NCBI GenBank assembly: GCA_030674155.1
Contig: CM060318.1
Coordinates: 69,343,017 to 69,407,016, forward strand
Direction of reading: 5' to 3'
Source: Stramonita haemastoma
Lineage: Eukaryota > Mollusca > Gastropoda > Neogastropoda > Muricidae
DNA length: 64,000 nucleotides
This document shows, in pieces, positions 31,034 through 44,399 of the stretch (within the stretch, counting starts at the first letter, position 1; the number at the start of each line of letters is the position of its first letter). The notes under the pieces are model-generated. The model was not told the DNA's origin. It saw nothing but the letters and a program-made list of their open reading frames with translations, and did no database searches. The position numbers and the translations under genes were made by a program.

Positions 31034-31909
31034 CTGCAAAGAAAAAAAATGTAGACAAACATAAAGTTGAACATACTTTAACTGCCAACCTTTAGTCAAA
31101 ATAGTCGATGTCCTGGTGCATGGTCCTTCTATAATCATTGTGTTGTTGTTTTTTTTGGCTCAGATTCAGTTGACAAAGGGATACATGATGTGATGACTGT
31201 TAGCTAACCTGGCTGCTGTTTTTCTTTGTTGTCTTCAGATACGCTTATTACACAACCACTACTCAACAATAAATCCTTTCACTACATTTTGTGTCTACTA
31301 AAGGAATAACATAAATATCATGGTATCATGTGCACTACCATTGTTTCAACTGTGTCAATTTTTTTTTTTTGGTTGTTGGTATGTCAACAGTTCACTTTGA
31401 AAACTGCTTTTGTCAAAAGGAATTGATGGCTCTTGTTTCTGATTCCTGTGGCTGCTGCTGAGTTTTGTTCTCATTTCTGTTACTGCTGTTATTATTATGT
31501 CTGGGGTGGGGAGTTGTTATTAACACTGATAAGTCAATGAACAACACAATTACCAAGAAATAATTCATCTTAAATCTAAGAGCTGAAAAGTAGCACTACT
31601 AGCATACCAACTCCTCAGTTATTTCCTAAAGTATTACGACGAATGAAGTCTCATTAGTATCTACCTCTGTCATCGCACAGTTGATTTAGGCAGTTTAGCA
31701 TTAGACAGAAGTTTGTTTCAGCTCATAATGAACTGCTGGAGAAAAAAAGGATCCAGCACACTCACATCTTTGTTACTCATGAAATTAAAATACTTAGTTT
31801 AATCCATGATAGTGGCAAACTACATTTCGAGACAAATTGACAGATAATTGCAAGAAATTCAGAAGTGATCTCTCTGCAAAATATGCAAGTGTGCAAAACT
31901 CAATATGCC

Positions 31910-31959
31910 ACCCCCCCCCCCCCCCCCCCCCCCCCCCCTTTTTTTTTTTTTTTTTTTTT
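31910..31959. repeat. poly-C then poly-T
   Basis: About 29 C followed by about 21 T; a likely length-error spot in the assembly. Confidence 0.9.
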
Positions 31960-33749
31960 GCTTCTCTGTTTTGGCACTTATGGTGAGTGCAGACTTCATT
32001 TATTCTTGGTAGTGCTTGTTCAACATAGCTGTACAGTTGTTCACTACAGCATGTTTGTTATTATTTTAGGTAATAACAGTTTGAACACTTGGATACTTGG
32101 ATACAGACTTTGTTATGAAGAGAGAAATCTTTTCTGTGGATAATATTCTGTTTCTGTTTCTTTTCATTGGTCAGTTTTTAGGCGATTGCTTTGGTTTTAA
32201 ATATTATGAGTAGGTATGATGAAATAAGAAACAATACCAATACAATTATGTTAGTACATTTGTAGAATATGTCACAGTTTTGTTTTGAATGTTAATTGTT
32301 TTCATGCAACATGCTTCCTATTTGAAATCATGTTTGCTTGCAGATACAAAACATCTTGTTTGGCATGACAGTGAACATCAAAGAAATTTGCATACACATA
32401 CCTTTCGAAAAAATATCGTTATTATAAATGATGTCCAGGTGACAATGTATACTGTGATCTTTCCAACGTTGAAAGATTCTGTAAATAATATCTTTAAAAA
32501 AAAAATTATGATGAAATTGTATAGTTTAAAAGTTTATACATCCTGAAATGATAGTTCTAGATCACATTTATTATATCTTGTAAATTGACAGGTTTGTTTT
32601 TTTTATTTGGTAGCCAGTCTGTTTTATTTCATACCCCTTGTTTAGTAACTCTGTAGTCTGTTTGGTTGTCTTCTTCTAATCTTTTCAGTAATTTACCCTG
32701 TGTGCATGTCCTGTTTCTTGTTTTCAAATCTGACAGTGATATCAAACATCAAGATCAAATGATTTTTCAATATGTATACAGTGTTTGCATGTCATTTGTC
32801 GTTGCAGAGATGTGTTTGTGTATGAGACTGCAACAGGTTTGTCAAACCATGTGATAATCACAGTGTTGTTTCATTTTATTCTGACTCATGTTTTGCTTTA
32901 TGAAATTCCAGAATTCCATCTAGAGGTGATGCTTATTTTGTTATATTGAAATATTGTCAAGACTTTAAACACTGATTTGCTCTTATTTGCATTATGTGGT
33001 GTTCATTGATTTTGCATTGAATGCTTTATACGATTTGTGAGTGTGAGATACGAGATGTCAGTTGTGACTGCTTATCAGGATAGTAATTTGATCATCACAT
33101 TGTTTCCTTTTCTGAGGGGTAGGAATTGAAAGATGTAATAGTTGTAACAAAATAGAATTTATAAACTGATTGCAGAATAAAAATGCCAGAGTCAGAGACT
33201 AATCATTTAGAATGTTGTGCAAACAGTACAGCATGCTAGACTTTCCTCACATAAAATTATAGTTTATTTGGTAAGTGTTTATGAGAATTAAAAAGGAAAG
33301 AGATTAACTAATTTGAAACTCAGTTTAGCTTCTAGCTGTTAATGTCAAATTTTAATCTACATCTTATAATACATTGAAGAATTTTAGTCCTGGTTCAGCA
33401 AAATTAAAGTAACTAAAAAAAAAATCTCAGGATTTTGTAAATATGAAAGTGGCCATAATGTATTTGCAAGAAAGTGTATTTTATTTATTTGATATTGACA
33501 AACTCAGGATGTGTACGTGAGTTGGTTTTTTTTTAATGATTTTGTTTTGCTTTCAAATGAAGTAATGTTTGACTTCCTTCTGAAGCAGAGTATACAATGT
33601 TTAACATAGTGCTTGAATACATGCCTTTTGTAGACAAAGAAAGTAAATCCTAAAATTTTAGTACTTTTATCAGTTTAGTTTTAAATTTTTGTTTTCTAAG
33701 TTAAAAGAATCATTAAGTATTTCATAGCCATTTCTCCATTGTGTTGCAG

Positions 33750-33837
33750 AGTTCCAGATGTATATGATGGAAACAAATTCTTCAAGATCAAATTACATTA
33801 TCGCTTTGGTGAATGCAAGAGTCGGCTTTGTTCTTGA
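33750..33837 (+). other. candidate terminal exon, plus strand
   Basis: Acceptor CCATTTCTCCATTGTGTTGCAG ends at 33749; then VPDVYDGNKFFKIKLHYRFG and ECKSRLCS with TGA at 33835. A poly(A) signal AATAAA follows near 34069. Not recognised; a second frame is also open there. Confidence 0.2.
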
Positions 33838-34444
33838 TACAGTTGATTTAATTCTGCATGTTCAGTGTGCAGTTTTAGAGTGCACAATTAAATGAATTAT
33901 TCTATTGGCCAGGGTTTTGTTCTCAGTTTAATTTGACGCAGACAATTGGAAGTATGTTTTGCATGATTGAGAGTTTGGGTGGACTTTTAAGTATTATTTT
34001 GTACAATGTGTGTTGTCCATAAGTGCATGGAATGTGGTTATTTTAAGTACTATTAAATCATGTTCAAAAATAAAAACTCTTGTTTTTGTGTTGTGAAGTA
34101 TGCATTTTTGAATGAATTGGTAAGAAAAACTGTCATGTGACTGAAGAGACCATTAGGCAGCGTTAATGGCAGTTTTTTTAACACAGCAGTATTAAGTGTC
34201 CAAGCCTGAGAGAAAACATTTTCAGTATCACAATGAGTTTGGCTTTTCCACACAATGACAACAGAAAATGTGTTGACAGCCTGATTTTTTTTTTTACAGG
34301 ACACTGCACCCCCCCCAAATCTTAGAAGGCAATCATCATCTTCATTTTTTTCCTCATGTATTGCAGCAATCAGGGACCACAGAACAATACCTAATGTCTT
34401 CAGCAGTCAGATTCTGACCAGATACCATTTTTATTCAGAGGTTT

Positions 34445-34845
34445 AAGAGTGAAGATGGCAGGACGCTCAAGGTGTTCACCTGCTTAATACGTAAACCGTG
34501 AGGTTCTGTGTTTGATTTCTAGACTTGCCCTTTTGTCCCAGTTTGATGAGAAAATTGAACTGAATGTCAAAGCCCTTCAGACGAGACCCAAGGCCCTGTG
34601 AGCAAATGCATACAGAACATCTTGTGCATACATTAAAAACCAGTTCTGCCTTTTGGAAGAGTAGGCCATATCATGTTGGTAGGAAGGGATGACAAAATTT
34701 TTTTAAATGCATGCACATCGTGTTTAGACACCATCTCCAAAGTGGGAATGCAGCTACCTATAATTATGGTGGGAGGGGGGGAATGGTCACATATGCAAAA
34801 TCTCACTATTGGTAGACTCAGAGCTCTAGCCGAGGTATGAAAAAA
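34445..34845 (+). mobile_element. modular tRNA SINE, tail 2, nearly full length
   Basis: Diverged head GAAGATGGCAGGACGCTCAA with weak B-box GTTTGATTTCT; central domain GACGAGACCCAAGGCCCTG, CAGAACATCTTGTGCATAC; then tail 2: GTTTAGACACCATCTCCAAA, GTGGGAATGCAGCTACC, CACATATGCAAAATCTCACT and GAGCTCTAGCCGAGG. Confidence 0.85.
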
Positions 34846-34893
34846 ATGGGGGAAAAAATCCAAAGGTTGTTATCAATTGATCAAATTTAGTAC

Positions 34894-34954
34894 CTGCCTC
34901 ACGGCTTCTCATTTCAGTCTCTTTAGTTCCCCAGTCAAAGTTCATGACCCGCAG
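34894..34954 (-). other. candidate short coding exon, minus strand
   Basis: Acceptor with a long pyrimidine tract (TTCCTTTTTCCCCGTTTATT...CTGCCAG), donor GGCAG|GTACTA. The 61 bases read LRVMNFDWGTKETEMRSREA. It cannot join the exon at 31033 directly (phase 1 to phase 0), so another exon would be needed. Confidence 0.25.
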
Positions 34955-35870
34955 CTGGCAGGGCGTTGATATAAATAAACGGGGAAAAAGGAAAGGCTGC
35001 ACTAGGGGCTTGCGCTATAGCCGTGTTCAGCTGTAGATTACCATGGTTTCTTTCACACATCGTTTTGTACAGTGAATCGTCCAAAAAGAGACAAACAAAG
35101 CATTCTTTATAATCAGCTTGAAACAAGCTTTCTTTTGACACCAAACTCCATATACTTTCTTTCACACTGGTTGACGTGAGAGCAGTCAAAACATAGATGA
35201 AGATGAACAGGAGAGCGACAGGCAGACACACAATCACAAAAATCAGTCATTTTTAACTCTCTCTCTAAAAAAACACATATTTATAATATACAAACAAAAA
35301 ATGTAGAGAAGAAATTGAACATGTCTGCATGCAGACTAACTAGGTTTTTTTTTTGATGGTTTTGTTTCTGTGGGCACAGCGAAGCCATAGATGAACACAC
35401 CGTAGTAGGCTACCACCTGCAGCGCCGCGTGAAGCAGCGCGATACAGAGCGTGGGGTGAGAGTCTGGCAGTCATTAGTGTCAGCTAGGTATCTCACTTCA
35501 CTCTAAACACTAGGCCTACTGCATAGTCATGGCGATTCAGCACGTACACAGTCCACTGTTTCATCAGATTTTAGTGGTTTCCTGCTACAGCTGAAGGTTT
35601 ATTTACTAACTAAATCCAGTACAGCTTATAACCCCGAGCACACAGTAGAAAACAAATGTCTTTTCAGTGGCATCAGGCAGAAATAGCTCACAAATGACTG
35701 GGGTTTTTAAAAAATATATTCATTGATGTTTCTGATACTATACAAAAAAATCTTCTGATCATGTTGAAAAAATGTTGTGATCAAAAGCGTGACTATTTTA
35801 GTGTTGTGAAAAAAGAACAAACCACACAGAAACCTACACTTTGACATCAAAGTAAAAACGAGAAAGAGAG

Positions 35871-36623
<753 letters not shown>

Positions 36624-37551
36624 CAACAAGCTGACACTCGGGCTTTGTTTCTTGAGAGAGACAATGGTTTTAAAATATTTTTTTAAAATAGTTAACAAAA
36701 AAAACACCAACAAAGTTACCACAAACAGGTAAAGCAGGTATTGAAGTTTTGTTCACTGAAGTATGATCATTGTAAAAAATCATGGGAATCCGGCAGCGTA
36801 TGGTACAAAATGCCTTTCATACAGAAATTTGCTCAGTGGCTAATAGACAGCAAAGAAGGAAAGTATAGCAGCATCGCCAGATGCTGGACTCTGACCCCTG
36901 ACCGCGCGGTGCCCTAGATAGCGGTGGGATGGAATTTCGGGTTACGGAGTGCAGTGCCAGCCGCCAACTAAAGAGTCAGATTTTCCCCGTTTTGAGCAGC
37001 CGTGGCCTGTGCTACATGTTATATCTATGCTTTGAAATCTGCATAAATGTGTCTGAATACAAGAAAATTAGTCTCAGACCATAATCACTGAGCAGCCATG
37101 TCAGATCACACATGCCCCACTGCACATGTTCAGTGAAAATGCTCCAGAATGTTTACAACTGACTGCTAAAACATACCACATGATGGAGAGTATTTTCCAT
37201 TTTACAACCCCCCCCCCCCCCCCTCCCAGTATTTCCTTACCAAGAGGGGTGCATAGTGCCTGGTCTTTTCCTGTGCTTGAAATTTTGCAGCAGGTCTCAT
37301 AATTAGTCAATCAGAACACATGTATTTTCCAGTCCTGAACCGTTCTACATGGACTGTTACAGTTTCACTTGTAATTTCAGTAGTGAAGTCACTGCAGTGC
37401 TAAAGTCATATGAGAGCTGAATTTACATTTATACTGTTTAGAAAGAGATGAATATAACCTTGTAGGCACAGCATACAACTGAACCGAAAGTAACTACACA
37501 AAACATGAATACTTTTTTCATTGCAGCATGCACTAAACAAATTCCATAAAT

Positions 37552-37973
37552 GTGGCGCTCCACCATGAAATGAGTCGCCTAGCACATTACCCAATTTTGC
37601 GCTAGGAGCCTTTAAAGGCAGGTGGGGGTCAAGTTGTCAATTTTGTGATTTTGATTGATTATTAAACTAGATCTGTTTATTTATCTTATAATGAAATATC
37701 AAGGTATGATTTTTATTCCTTTTGCTTTTAAATACGTTTTGAAAATACCAAAGCACTCATTCTGACAATCTGTTACTAAAATAAACTTGCCCGTTGCTCA
37801 TTTTGTCCCATCCTGCAGTCTATCATTTCAATTTGTAATAATGCTGCACAGAATTGTCCGATTTTCAATCTGTTTATTGTATTTGATAGCCACTTTATTG
37901 CACATTAATAACATGTCGATAACTAAAAAATGACCTCATGTGCACTCCGTCTCATTATGTGGTGGAGCGTCAC
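37552..37973. mobile_element. MITE (422 bp) with terminal inverted repeats
   Basis: Left end GTGGCGCTCCACCATGAAAT and reverse-complemented right end GTGACGCTCCACCACATAAT form an inverted repeat of about 23 bp. AAAT flanks both sides (37548-37551, 37974-37977) as a 4-bp target-site duplication. There is no ORF, so it is non-autonomous. Confidence 0.85.
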
Positions 37974-38319
37974 AAATATATTTTGAGACCTTTTATGCCT
38001 TGAATGTGACTTGCCCCTTATTTCCTCCCCTTCTTTCAGGGGGGAGGGGGATTCGAGGTGGAAAGCAAATAGACCCTCTGTTAAAGTTTTATTTCACACT
38101 AGTTCTCACAGACACCAATTTCATTACATATGACAAAGGACTCAAAACCATGAAGATGGTTCCCATTGAATATTTTTATTTCATCTTTTAAGACCACAGC
38201 ACATCTACTATTCCATGCTATCTGGAATCACTGAACACTTTACAAAAATAAAGTGACGAAAAAGTCAACATTTATGACCATACAAATCATCAAATACAGC
38301 ATCTCACTACATGAACTAT

Positions 38320-38373
38320 TCAAATCTTGCCGGCAAATGTTCCTGACTCAACCTGCTCATCCCATTTCTCCAC
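38320..38373 (-). CDS. COX6B: COX6B coding exon 3
   Basis: Acceptor TGTTTGCAG, then [17 protein letters not shown] and TGA at 38322-38320. A poly(A) signal AATAAA (minus strand, 38180-38175) lies about 140 nt after the stop. Confidence 0.96.
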   Translation of the reverse strand: MEKWDEQVESGTFAGKI

Positions 38374-41300
38374 CTGCAAACACACAATACCAGTTTAACA
38401 ACAGGAGACAAAAAAATATTGGTTTTGCATTACAACCTCTATAATTCAAAATAGATTTGATCAGAAACACATATTTACAAAGGACCACTCGTGCTGAACA
38501 GGAATGTTGACAAATTCAGTACAGTAAACACAGCACAGGCATTAATGACCAGGTATGCAAGCTACACATAAATATTCAAAGGATATGAAGGGGAAAAGGT
38601 CAAACCATAAAAGTCTATCACAGTTAAATACTATTTCTGTAGAAAATGGTCAAATACACAACACCAAATCTCCATAACCCAAAGTGCTTGCAAAACTTTA
38701 TGTGTAAGCTGGATATTCTCTATAACTCACTCAACACTGAAATGAATAGGATTTTCATACTGTGTATATTTTATCTTTACATAAATTCACATGGATAGGT
38801 GCATAGCACCAGGAGGTCTGCACAGGGTCAACCTGGAAGACTGTAACTATTCCTATCTTTACTCTACCAGGCAGCATTGAAATAAAAACAAAAACAAACG
38901 AACAAATACTGCAACCTTGCACTTGAAAAGATCAAAGACCACCCACGCATTAACCACACCCAGCTAGTATATATATATCTAGTCTATTTGGAGCAAGACA
39001 GACAAATATTGAGTGTATACCACATCAAGTCTCACTAACCAAAAACAAGCAGAAAAACCACTGGAGGTTACATTAACTTAAGTGGACTAAAGTGAAATTT
39101 AAGATGACAAAGTGCAAAGAACACAGTTGCAGTAACTTGGTGATCCAAAACAACAAAATGGTGCCACCTTTGAACAAGTTCCTGATATCTGCCTGTTCTT
39201 GTCGATCTTTTTGTTATGTTTACCTAGTCCTGTTTCCTTTTGATGTTGTTCCCAGTAACAGTATAAAAGGTCTATAAGAGAGAAACAAATTTTAGAAGGG
39301 GGGGGGGGGGGGGGAGTATCTTTTCCTTGATGAATTATGTAAAACTTTAAGTGATCCAGTAAAAAAAAAAAAAAAACCCACAATAATGCCAGTCAAGTAA
39401 CTATGATGCACGATTGTGTTAGTGTACAAGAATGTTCTCAATTGAGTAGAAATAACTGTTTTGCAGAGTGAAAAAGTCTTGAGCAAGTGCATGAATGTGT
39501 GTACACATACATTTGCATGCATGCATTTCTGCGGAGAGCATGTACTTCGTCATAAACAGCAAAAGAGAGTATCTCAGTATCTCACTAGTATCTGACTTGC
39601 CAGCCGCCGCTGTAGCCTAGTGGTTAGGGCGTTGGACTCGTAATCTAAAGGTTGCTGGTTCGATCCCAGCTTTTGGCTATGGCGTTGTGCCCTTGGAAAA
39701 GGCACTTTAAATGGCTATTTTCTCACCCCACCCAGGTGTAAAAGGGGTACCAACCTTGTGTTGGGGGTTAACCCTGCGATAGACTGGCGTCCTATCCAGG
39801 GGGAGTCTATGACTCTCAGTCGCTTAACGCCACAGAAACCGGGATAAGCACCGGCCTGATGAGCCTTAAGCTGGGACAGACTTTAACTTAACTATCTGAC
39901 TTGCCATGCAATGAGCTTTATCACCCAACAGGAAATCAGGGACTTACCCAAGCGTTTGGGCACAGAGACCTGTAGACCCGCTGAAAGTAGTTACAGGGCT
40001 CGTAGTCCTGGCCTTTGATCTTCTGGCAGCGGTTGAAATCCACATAATTCTGCCAGCAATTTCTGAAAGCAGACAAAATATAATTTAATCATTTCATGAA
40101 AAAGTCTCACTATACTTGAAGCAGAGGAATATAAACACCTATTCAACACTTAAATGTCTTGTGGGCCATACTCTACATTTTTGTTTTATTTAGTGTAAGT
40201 CCTATAGGATATTGCTTTAGCTTTTCTTTAAATTTTTCAGAATCCATATTACAATAATGAGCATTTTCTTTTAATATATATAATATGTTGACCACAAATA
40301 CCACAAATATTAATACTGTGATAAAGACTTTACATTAATTACAAGTGTGAATTTACAGGTAGAGCTTTTCTTTACTCCTAAAATAACTTCAGACAATAGA
40401 GTGATTTTGATATGATTTGGTTTGATTTCCTACTCTCAAAAACAGAAACCAATGTATCATAACTTTGTCTTGAGGTATCAGATTTTGCATGTGTGTGTGT
40501 GTGCATGGGTGGGTGCGTGCGCACACAAAAATAAAAAAAAGAAACTGCATAGACAGAACTTGAGGCACTCATACTGAAGACCCCATCATATACATATGTT
40601 TGTCACTTGAAATGGCAGTTTTAAAATAGCAATTATGCAACAGGTGAAACTTTTCTGCCTCTTAGTAAAACAAAACAAACAAACCCGACCCCCCAAAAAA
40701 TCAATGGATCAAATTTTCATCTTCACTTTTTGGCATAACCACTGTAATTTGTAGGGGAACAGTCACTACGGCAGGGACAATCAATATCGATGAGTTATGT
40801 ACATGAATTTATAAACAGATAGATGAATAGATTGATGGATATCATCATCAGACAGATCTAGATAGAGAAAGATATTTAACTAAGATTGATGCATAAAACA
40901 TCAAAATTGAATTCAAGGCAGTCAAAATTTCTTCTTTGCCTTTAGAGGGTTTTTTATGAATTTTCTGTGAACACACCATATCTTTTTAAGTTTCTCATCC
41001 AGAGCTCTGACTCTGAGGTTCACATGGTGAGATTTTGTAGGTGACTGTTTACCCACCATTAAGGCTCTGCACTCCTCCTTTAGTATTATGTCTAAACATG
41101 ATACCAGTCAGCATGCTATGGCCTTCTCTTCCAAAATACAGAACAGGTTTTAACATGTGAGCAATATGTAATGAGTAAACTACATTTGCAAACAGGGCTT
41201 TTTTTATCGGCTTATCTGATGGATTAAAGGGTACTAATCTTAACCTCAGGGAAAAATTCTCTGAACAGGTGTCTTGGTGGTGATTTGAACCTTGGCCATC

Positions 41301-41557
41301 AGATCTCCAGTTCAACACTCTAACCACCAGGCTATCATGCCCCTTAAATTATAATTCATATCTGCTTCTAGACCTAAAATTAATTAATATTGTCATTATT
41401 GTGCTGGCAATTATTCTGAACCTTAAAAAACATGCAACAACAACTAAAGATCGGAAAAGAAACCCTGCATTTCAGTTTCTTACCTGGTCTGGTTCTGGTT
41501 TGGGAAGCGTGCATCAAAAGGAGCAGTTTTCATCTGATATTCCCCTTTCTCAGACAT
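38320..41557 (-). CDS. COX6B: cytochrome c oxidase subunit 6B (complete, 3 coding exons)
   Basis: Coding exons on the minus strand are 41557-41484, 40062-39948 and 38373-38320, giving 80 residues (vertebrate COX6B1 has 86). The start ATG at 41555-41557 has the context CCACCATG. The protein begins [20 protein letters not shown] and continues [17 protein letters not shown]. Cys27-X9-Cys37 and Cys48-X10-Cys59 form the CX9C/CX10C pair that is oxidised in the intermembrane space by the MIA40 route. The end is [18 protein letters not shown], the family C-terminus. COX6B is a nuclear-encoded, intermembrane-space subunit that helps link the two monomers of complex IV. The intronic phases (2, 0) fit, with acceptors TTTCAG and TTTGCAG and donors GTAAGA and GTAAGT. 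Nothing is missing, so the gene appears functional. Confidence 0.97.
39603..39892 (+). mobile_element. tRNA-derived SINE, family V-like, copy 2 (full length)
   Basis: Near-identical to the copy at 19962, with its own 14-bp target-site duplication TATCTGACTTGCCA (39589-39602 and 39893-39906). It lies in COX6B intron 2, about 40 bp past the donor of exon 2 in the antisense direction. Confidence 0.95.
39948..40062 (-). CDS. COX6B: COX6B coding exon 2
   Basis: Acceptor GCTTTCAG, donor TGG|GTAAGT. It carries all four conserved cysteines: [12 protein letters not shown], then [12 protein letters not shown]. Confidence 0.97.
40990..41342 (-). mobile_element. modular tRNA SINE, tail 2, antisense, full length
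   Basis: Head AAGGGGCATGATAGCCTGGT at about 41342 on the minus strand, a diverged central domain, and tail 2 ending CAGAGCTCTGGATGAG near 40995. It lies in COX6B intron 1. Confidence 0.85.
41484..41557 (-). CDS. COX6B: COX6B coding exon 1
   Basis: Runs from ATG (41557) to the donor CAG|GTAAGAAA before 41484. It encodes residues 1-24 and two bases of Arg25. The preceding acceptor is TTATCAG or CAGCAG just upstream of CCACCATG, so a non-coding exon precedes it. Confidence 0.95.
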
Positions 41558-41894
41558 GGTGGCTGCTGATAAGATCAAAACAAACAGATGATAAATGCTG
41601 TAGAATATAAATCTGCAAATTATCCTTAAAATGAGTATTACTATTAGTAAACTATCCATACTTTATGTACAACTACAAGGGTTTTAATTTTTAAAATATC
41701 ATTTGGCATTAAATCCATGCTGTAACCTCCTGTTCCTTCATCTAACCGCTTTGGCACAGTCATTGAAACTTGTGAAACCCTGATAGTGTGGCAGTATTGT
41801 TGCAGTTTCTGAGCAATTAATGACTGATAACTGATTGATACAGAACTTGCTCTGAATTTCAGGGGGTTGGGTATGGCAAGGTACTTTATGTTGT

Positions 41895-41985
41895 TCCTCA
41901 GCATAACCTCTGGGGTTTACCAATGGTGCGATTTTGCATTCTGCCCATCCTGAAGGTAGCTGCATTCTGACTTCGGGCAGGCAAG
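41895..41985 (-). mobile_element. SINE tail-2 module (solo)
   Basis: Antisense tail 2: GGTTTACCAATGGTGCGATT, GAAGGTAGCTGCATTCTGAC. It is the second such module in COX6B intron 1 / 5' region. Confidence 0.8.
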
Positions 41986-42597
41986 GTAGCCTACTGGAAA
42001 AAAAATGTCATCCTCCCAAGTGATTTATGGTCTCACCCTGTGTGCACTTATGCCAGTTAGAACCTACGGTTTCACACAGATTCCCTGGCGTGATAAATGA
42101 GACAGAATGAATTCTGGGTGACCCCATGGTGTTAAACTGGGGAACAAATAACAATAACAACAACTTCTAGATTTAGATCCAAAGTTTTGTGTGGACTGAT
42201 TATCATGATGTAGCCTAGGCTTACACAAGAATGAAACTAGAAAGTAGAAAGCATCGATTTGACATTAGAATTTGCATTGGGTGTTTACACCAACTCCGTG
42301 TGCTGTGTAATGTGATGCAACCATGAAATGGATTACAGTTATACCTGGAATTACATTAACCTTCCGTGACTCGATCACTAGGCTAGCCTAGTGGCGGACG
42401 TGACTTGCCACAATGCCGACGGCGACTGCTACAGTCAGTATGGGCTAACTGATCATGACCATTAACCGATTCCCAATAGTTTTCCGCTAAAAGAAATAAC
42501 AATTTCGATTTACAAAATATGCATCCATACACAAACATGCAAAACAAATCATATCACGAGTAATATATAACACATACAGACAAAACTGGCATTATAC

Positions 42598-42690
42598 CTT
42601 TTCAATCTTGACCTTCACAAGAGACCACAGCAGACAGCAACAAGATAATCGAATAAATGGGACTTCAAACACAAGATTGCCACATCCGGT
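42598..42690 (-). promoter_or_regulatory. COX6B: COX6B non-coding first exon and core promoter (inferred)
   Basis: A donor AAAAG|GTATAA sits at 42598/42597 on the minus strand, upstream of COX6B. Just upstream are CCGGATGTGG, which resembles an ETS-factor site (common in promoters of respiratory-chain genes), and GGCTATAAGTT near 42720, a TATA-like sequence. The transcription start, probably near 42690, is a guess from that spacing. A short upstream ORF (ATGTGGCAATCTTGTGTTTGA) overlaps the ETS-like site. Confidence 0.45.
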
Positions 42691-43242
42691 CTACAGATCC
42701 AAGTTCCACCACGGGAACTTATAGCCCGTGAATTTTGGAGATCATAGATTAAACAAGCTGCAACCTATGTGAGATAACTTTTTGCTGTTGGGAATTATTT
42801 TAAATCACGAAAGATACAGTCATCGTTGATAAGAAATCAATATAAAACTTAACAGCATTATGCATCTGTTTATCTAACTCCTAATGGATTGTGTTATTAT
42901 GAATAAATCAATACTTTCTCGTTTTTACAACTTATCTGCATTAAGTACAACATAATTATTCTTACTTTCTTTTTTTCAACTTCACCATATATCATGTTCA
43001 AATCATGAGTGCCCATGCTGCTCATTCTGATCTTACCATACACCCATACCTGGACTTCACCTTGAAAAAACCAACACAGGCCATGACACTGACATTCTAA
43101 AACTTGTCATTTCAAGTAGCAGAACCACACCTATCCACCAAAAAAACCCCATACATATCAGCTCAGGCAGCACTGCCAGTGACATCAAGTATTACTTAAG
43201 TAAAACCAAAAAAACTTTCAATGCTGATCAGTGATATTTGTC

Positions 43243-43470
43243 TGTTCCTCAGCTGGACCCCCAAGGTTCACTAATGGTGACATTTAGTATATGCCACCAT
43301 ATATACCCACCATCAAGGTAGTCACAGTCTGAGATTGGGGCAAACATCTTTACATGACACCAGCGTGCATGCAGTTTTGTGAATTACGTCATCCAGTTAT
43401 ACCAGCACACAATGTTTTTCTCTTTCAAAAAGGTGGAACTGGTTTTAAGGTGTGTATGTGTTCTTCACTT
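43243..43470 (-). mobile_element. modular SINE, tail 2, partial, antisense
   Basis: Antisense tail 2 (CCCCCAAGGTTCACTAATGG, CACCATCAAGGTAGTCACAG) followed by part of the central domain (CATGCAGTTTTGTGAATTAC, GTGGAACTGGTTTTAAGGTG). Confidence 0.78.
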
Positions 43471-43494
43471 TAACATCTTTCCAATCTAAGTTAT

Positions 43495-43690
43495 ATAGAC
43501 AACAGGAAAAGTGGTTCTAAGGAGAAAAGAAGGAGGGGTGAATAAATGTGCGTGAGTGTGTATATGAAGGGAAGTGAGAGTCTTAAAAAGAGAGGGGAGG
43601 GAGGATGAGAGGAACAGAAAAGAGGGAATTCCTTACAGAATTTCCAGAAGGTGGGATGTTTTTTATACTGACAGCCCCCCCCCCCCCCAC
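43495..43690 (-). repeat. dispersed repeat X, copy 3 (antisense, partial)
   Basis: Minus strand: CTGTCAGTATAAAAAACATC, CTTCTGGAAATTCTGTAAGG, CCCTCTTTTCTGTTCCTCT. The 5' end on that strand is next to the poly-C/G tract at 43676-43700. Confidence 0.75.
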
Positions 43691-44399
43691 CCCCACCCCC
43701 CTCCGGATTGAAATGTGTAATCATTGTATCAATGTGCATGTCTGACTTTGTCTGACTTTAAACTTTTAAAGTTTGATCTCTGTTTGCTTTAGAAACCAAA
43801 TTTTGACAAATTTTCTCCAAGCATTGTATCAATGTTAGAGATTTGGATTTCCTAGAGCAAAAATCTGACCCTCTCCTTCTGGATTATTTTTGTTGACCCT
43901 TTCCTGTTTATGCTGTTATGCTGATAGAGAGGCAGAGAAACCTTTCACCATAGACAGCTTTTTGTATGGTCCCTGCACTTGTCTGCACCAGTATTTTAAA
44001 GTGACACACAAGTTACTGAACAGCAAATCAATGCCTTTGTGTGGGCACTCATACAGTGGCAATGGTCTGCAGTATATACACAAGACAAGGAGAATGAAGA
44101 TGAAAAGCCAAAAGGACTTTTTTGCTGAATGTGTGGTCAAGGACTAATGTTAAATGTGTGTGGAAACTAGCACTGAGTACAAACAATTTAATTCACTGCC
44201 TGATAAAAAAAAAAAAAATCCATGACAATACATTAAAGAAAACCAACCATCGTTGGCACACATCAAATAAAGCGTCAATCACTGCCAGAAACTGTCAATA
44301 AAGATGTCTGGCCATATTGGGTGGAATATGGTGTTCCTTTTCTCCTCAAGTGCTCTCCAGAAGGTCTGCTGCCACTGGCCTCATTCTAGTTCCTATGCA

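Larger units (their letters stand above)
31040..34440. other. AT-rich region without recognised gene
   Basis: Apart from the C/T homopolymer at 31910 and the weak terminal-exon candidate at 33750, nothing is seen. Confidence 0.6.

Noticed and set aside
34935..35237. 100-codon minus-strand ORF with a hydrophobic start
   Set aside because: It spans the pyrimidine tract and acceptor of the better exon candidate at 34954 and shows no known motif.
43890..44147. 85-codon plus-strand ORF and its antisense partner
   Set aside because: No splice signals, no recognisable motif, and both strands are open; treated as chance.
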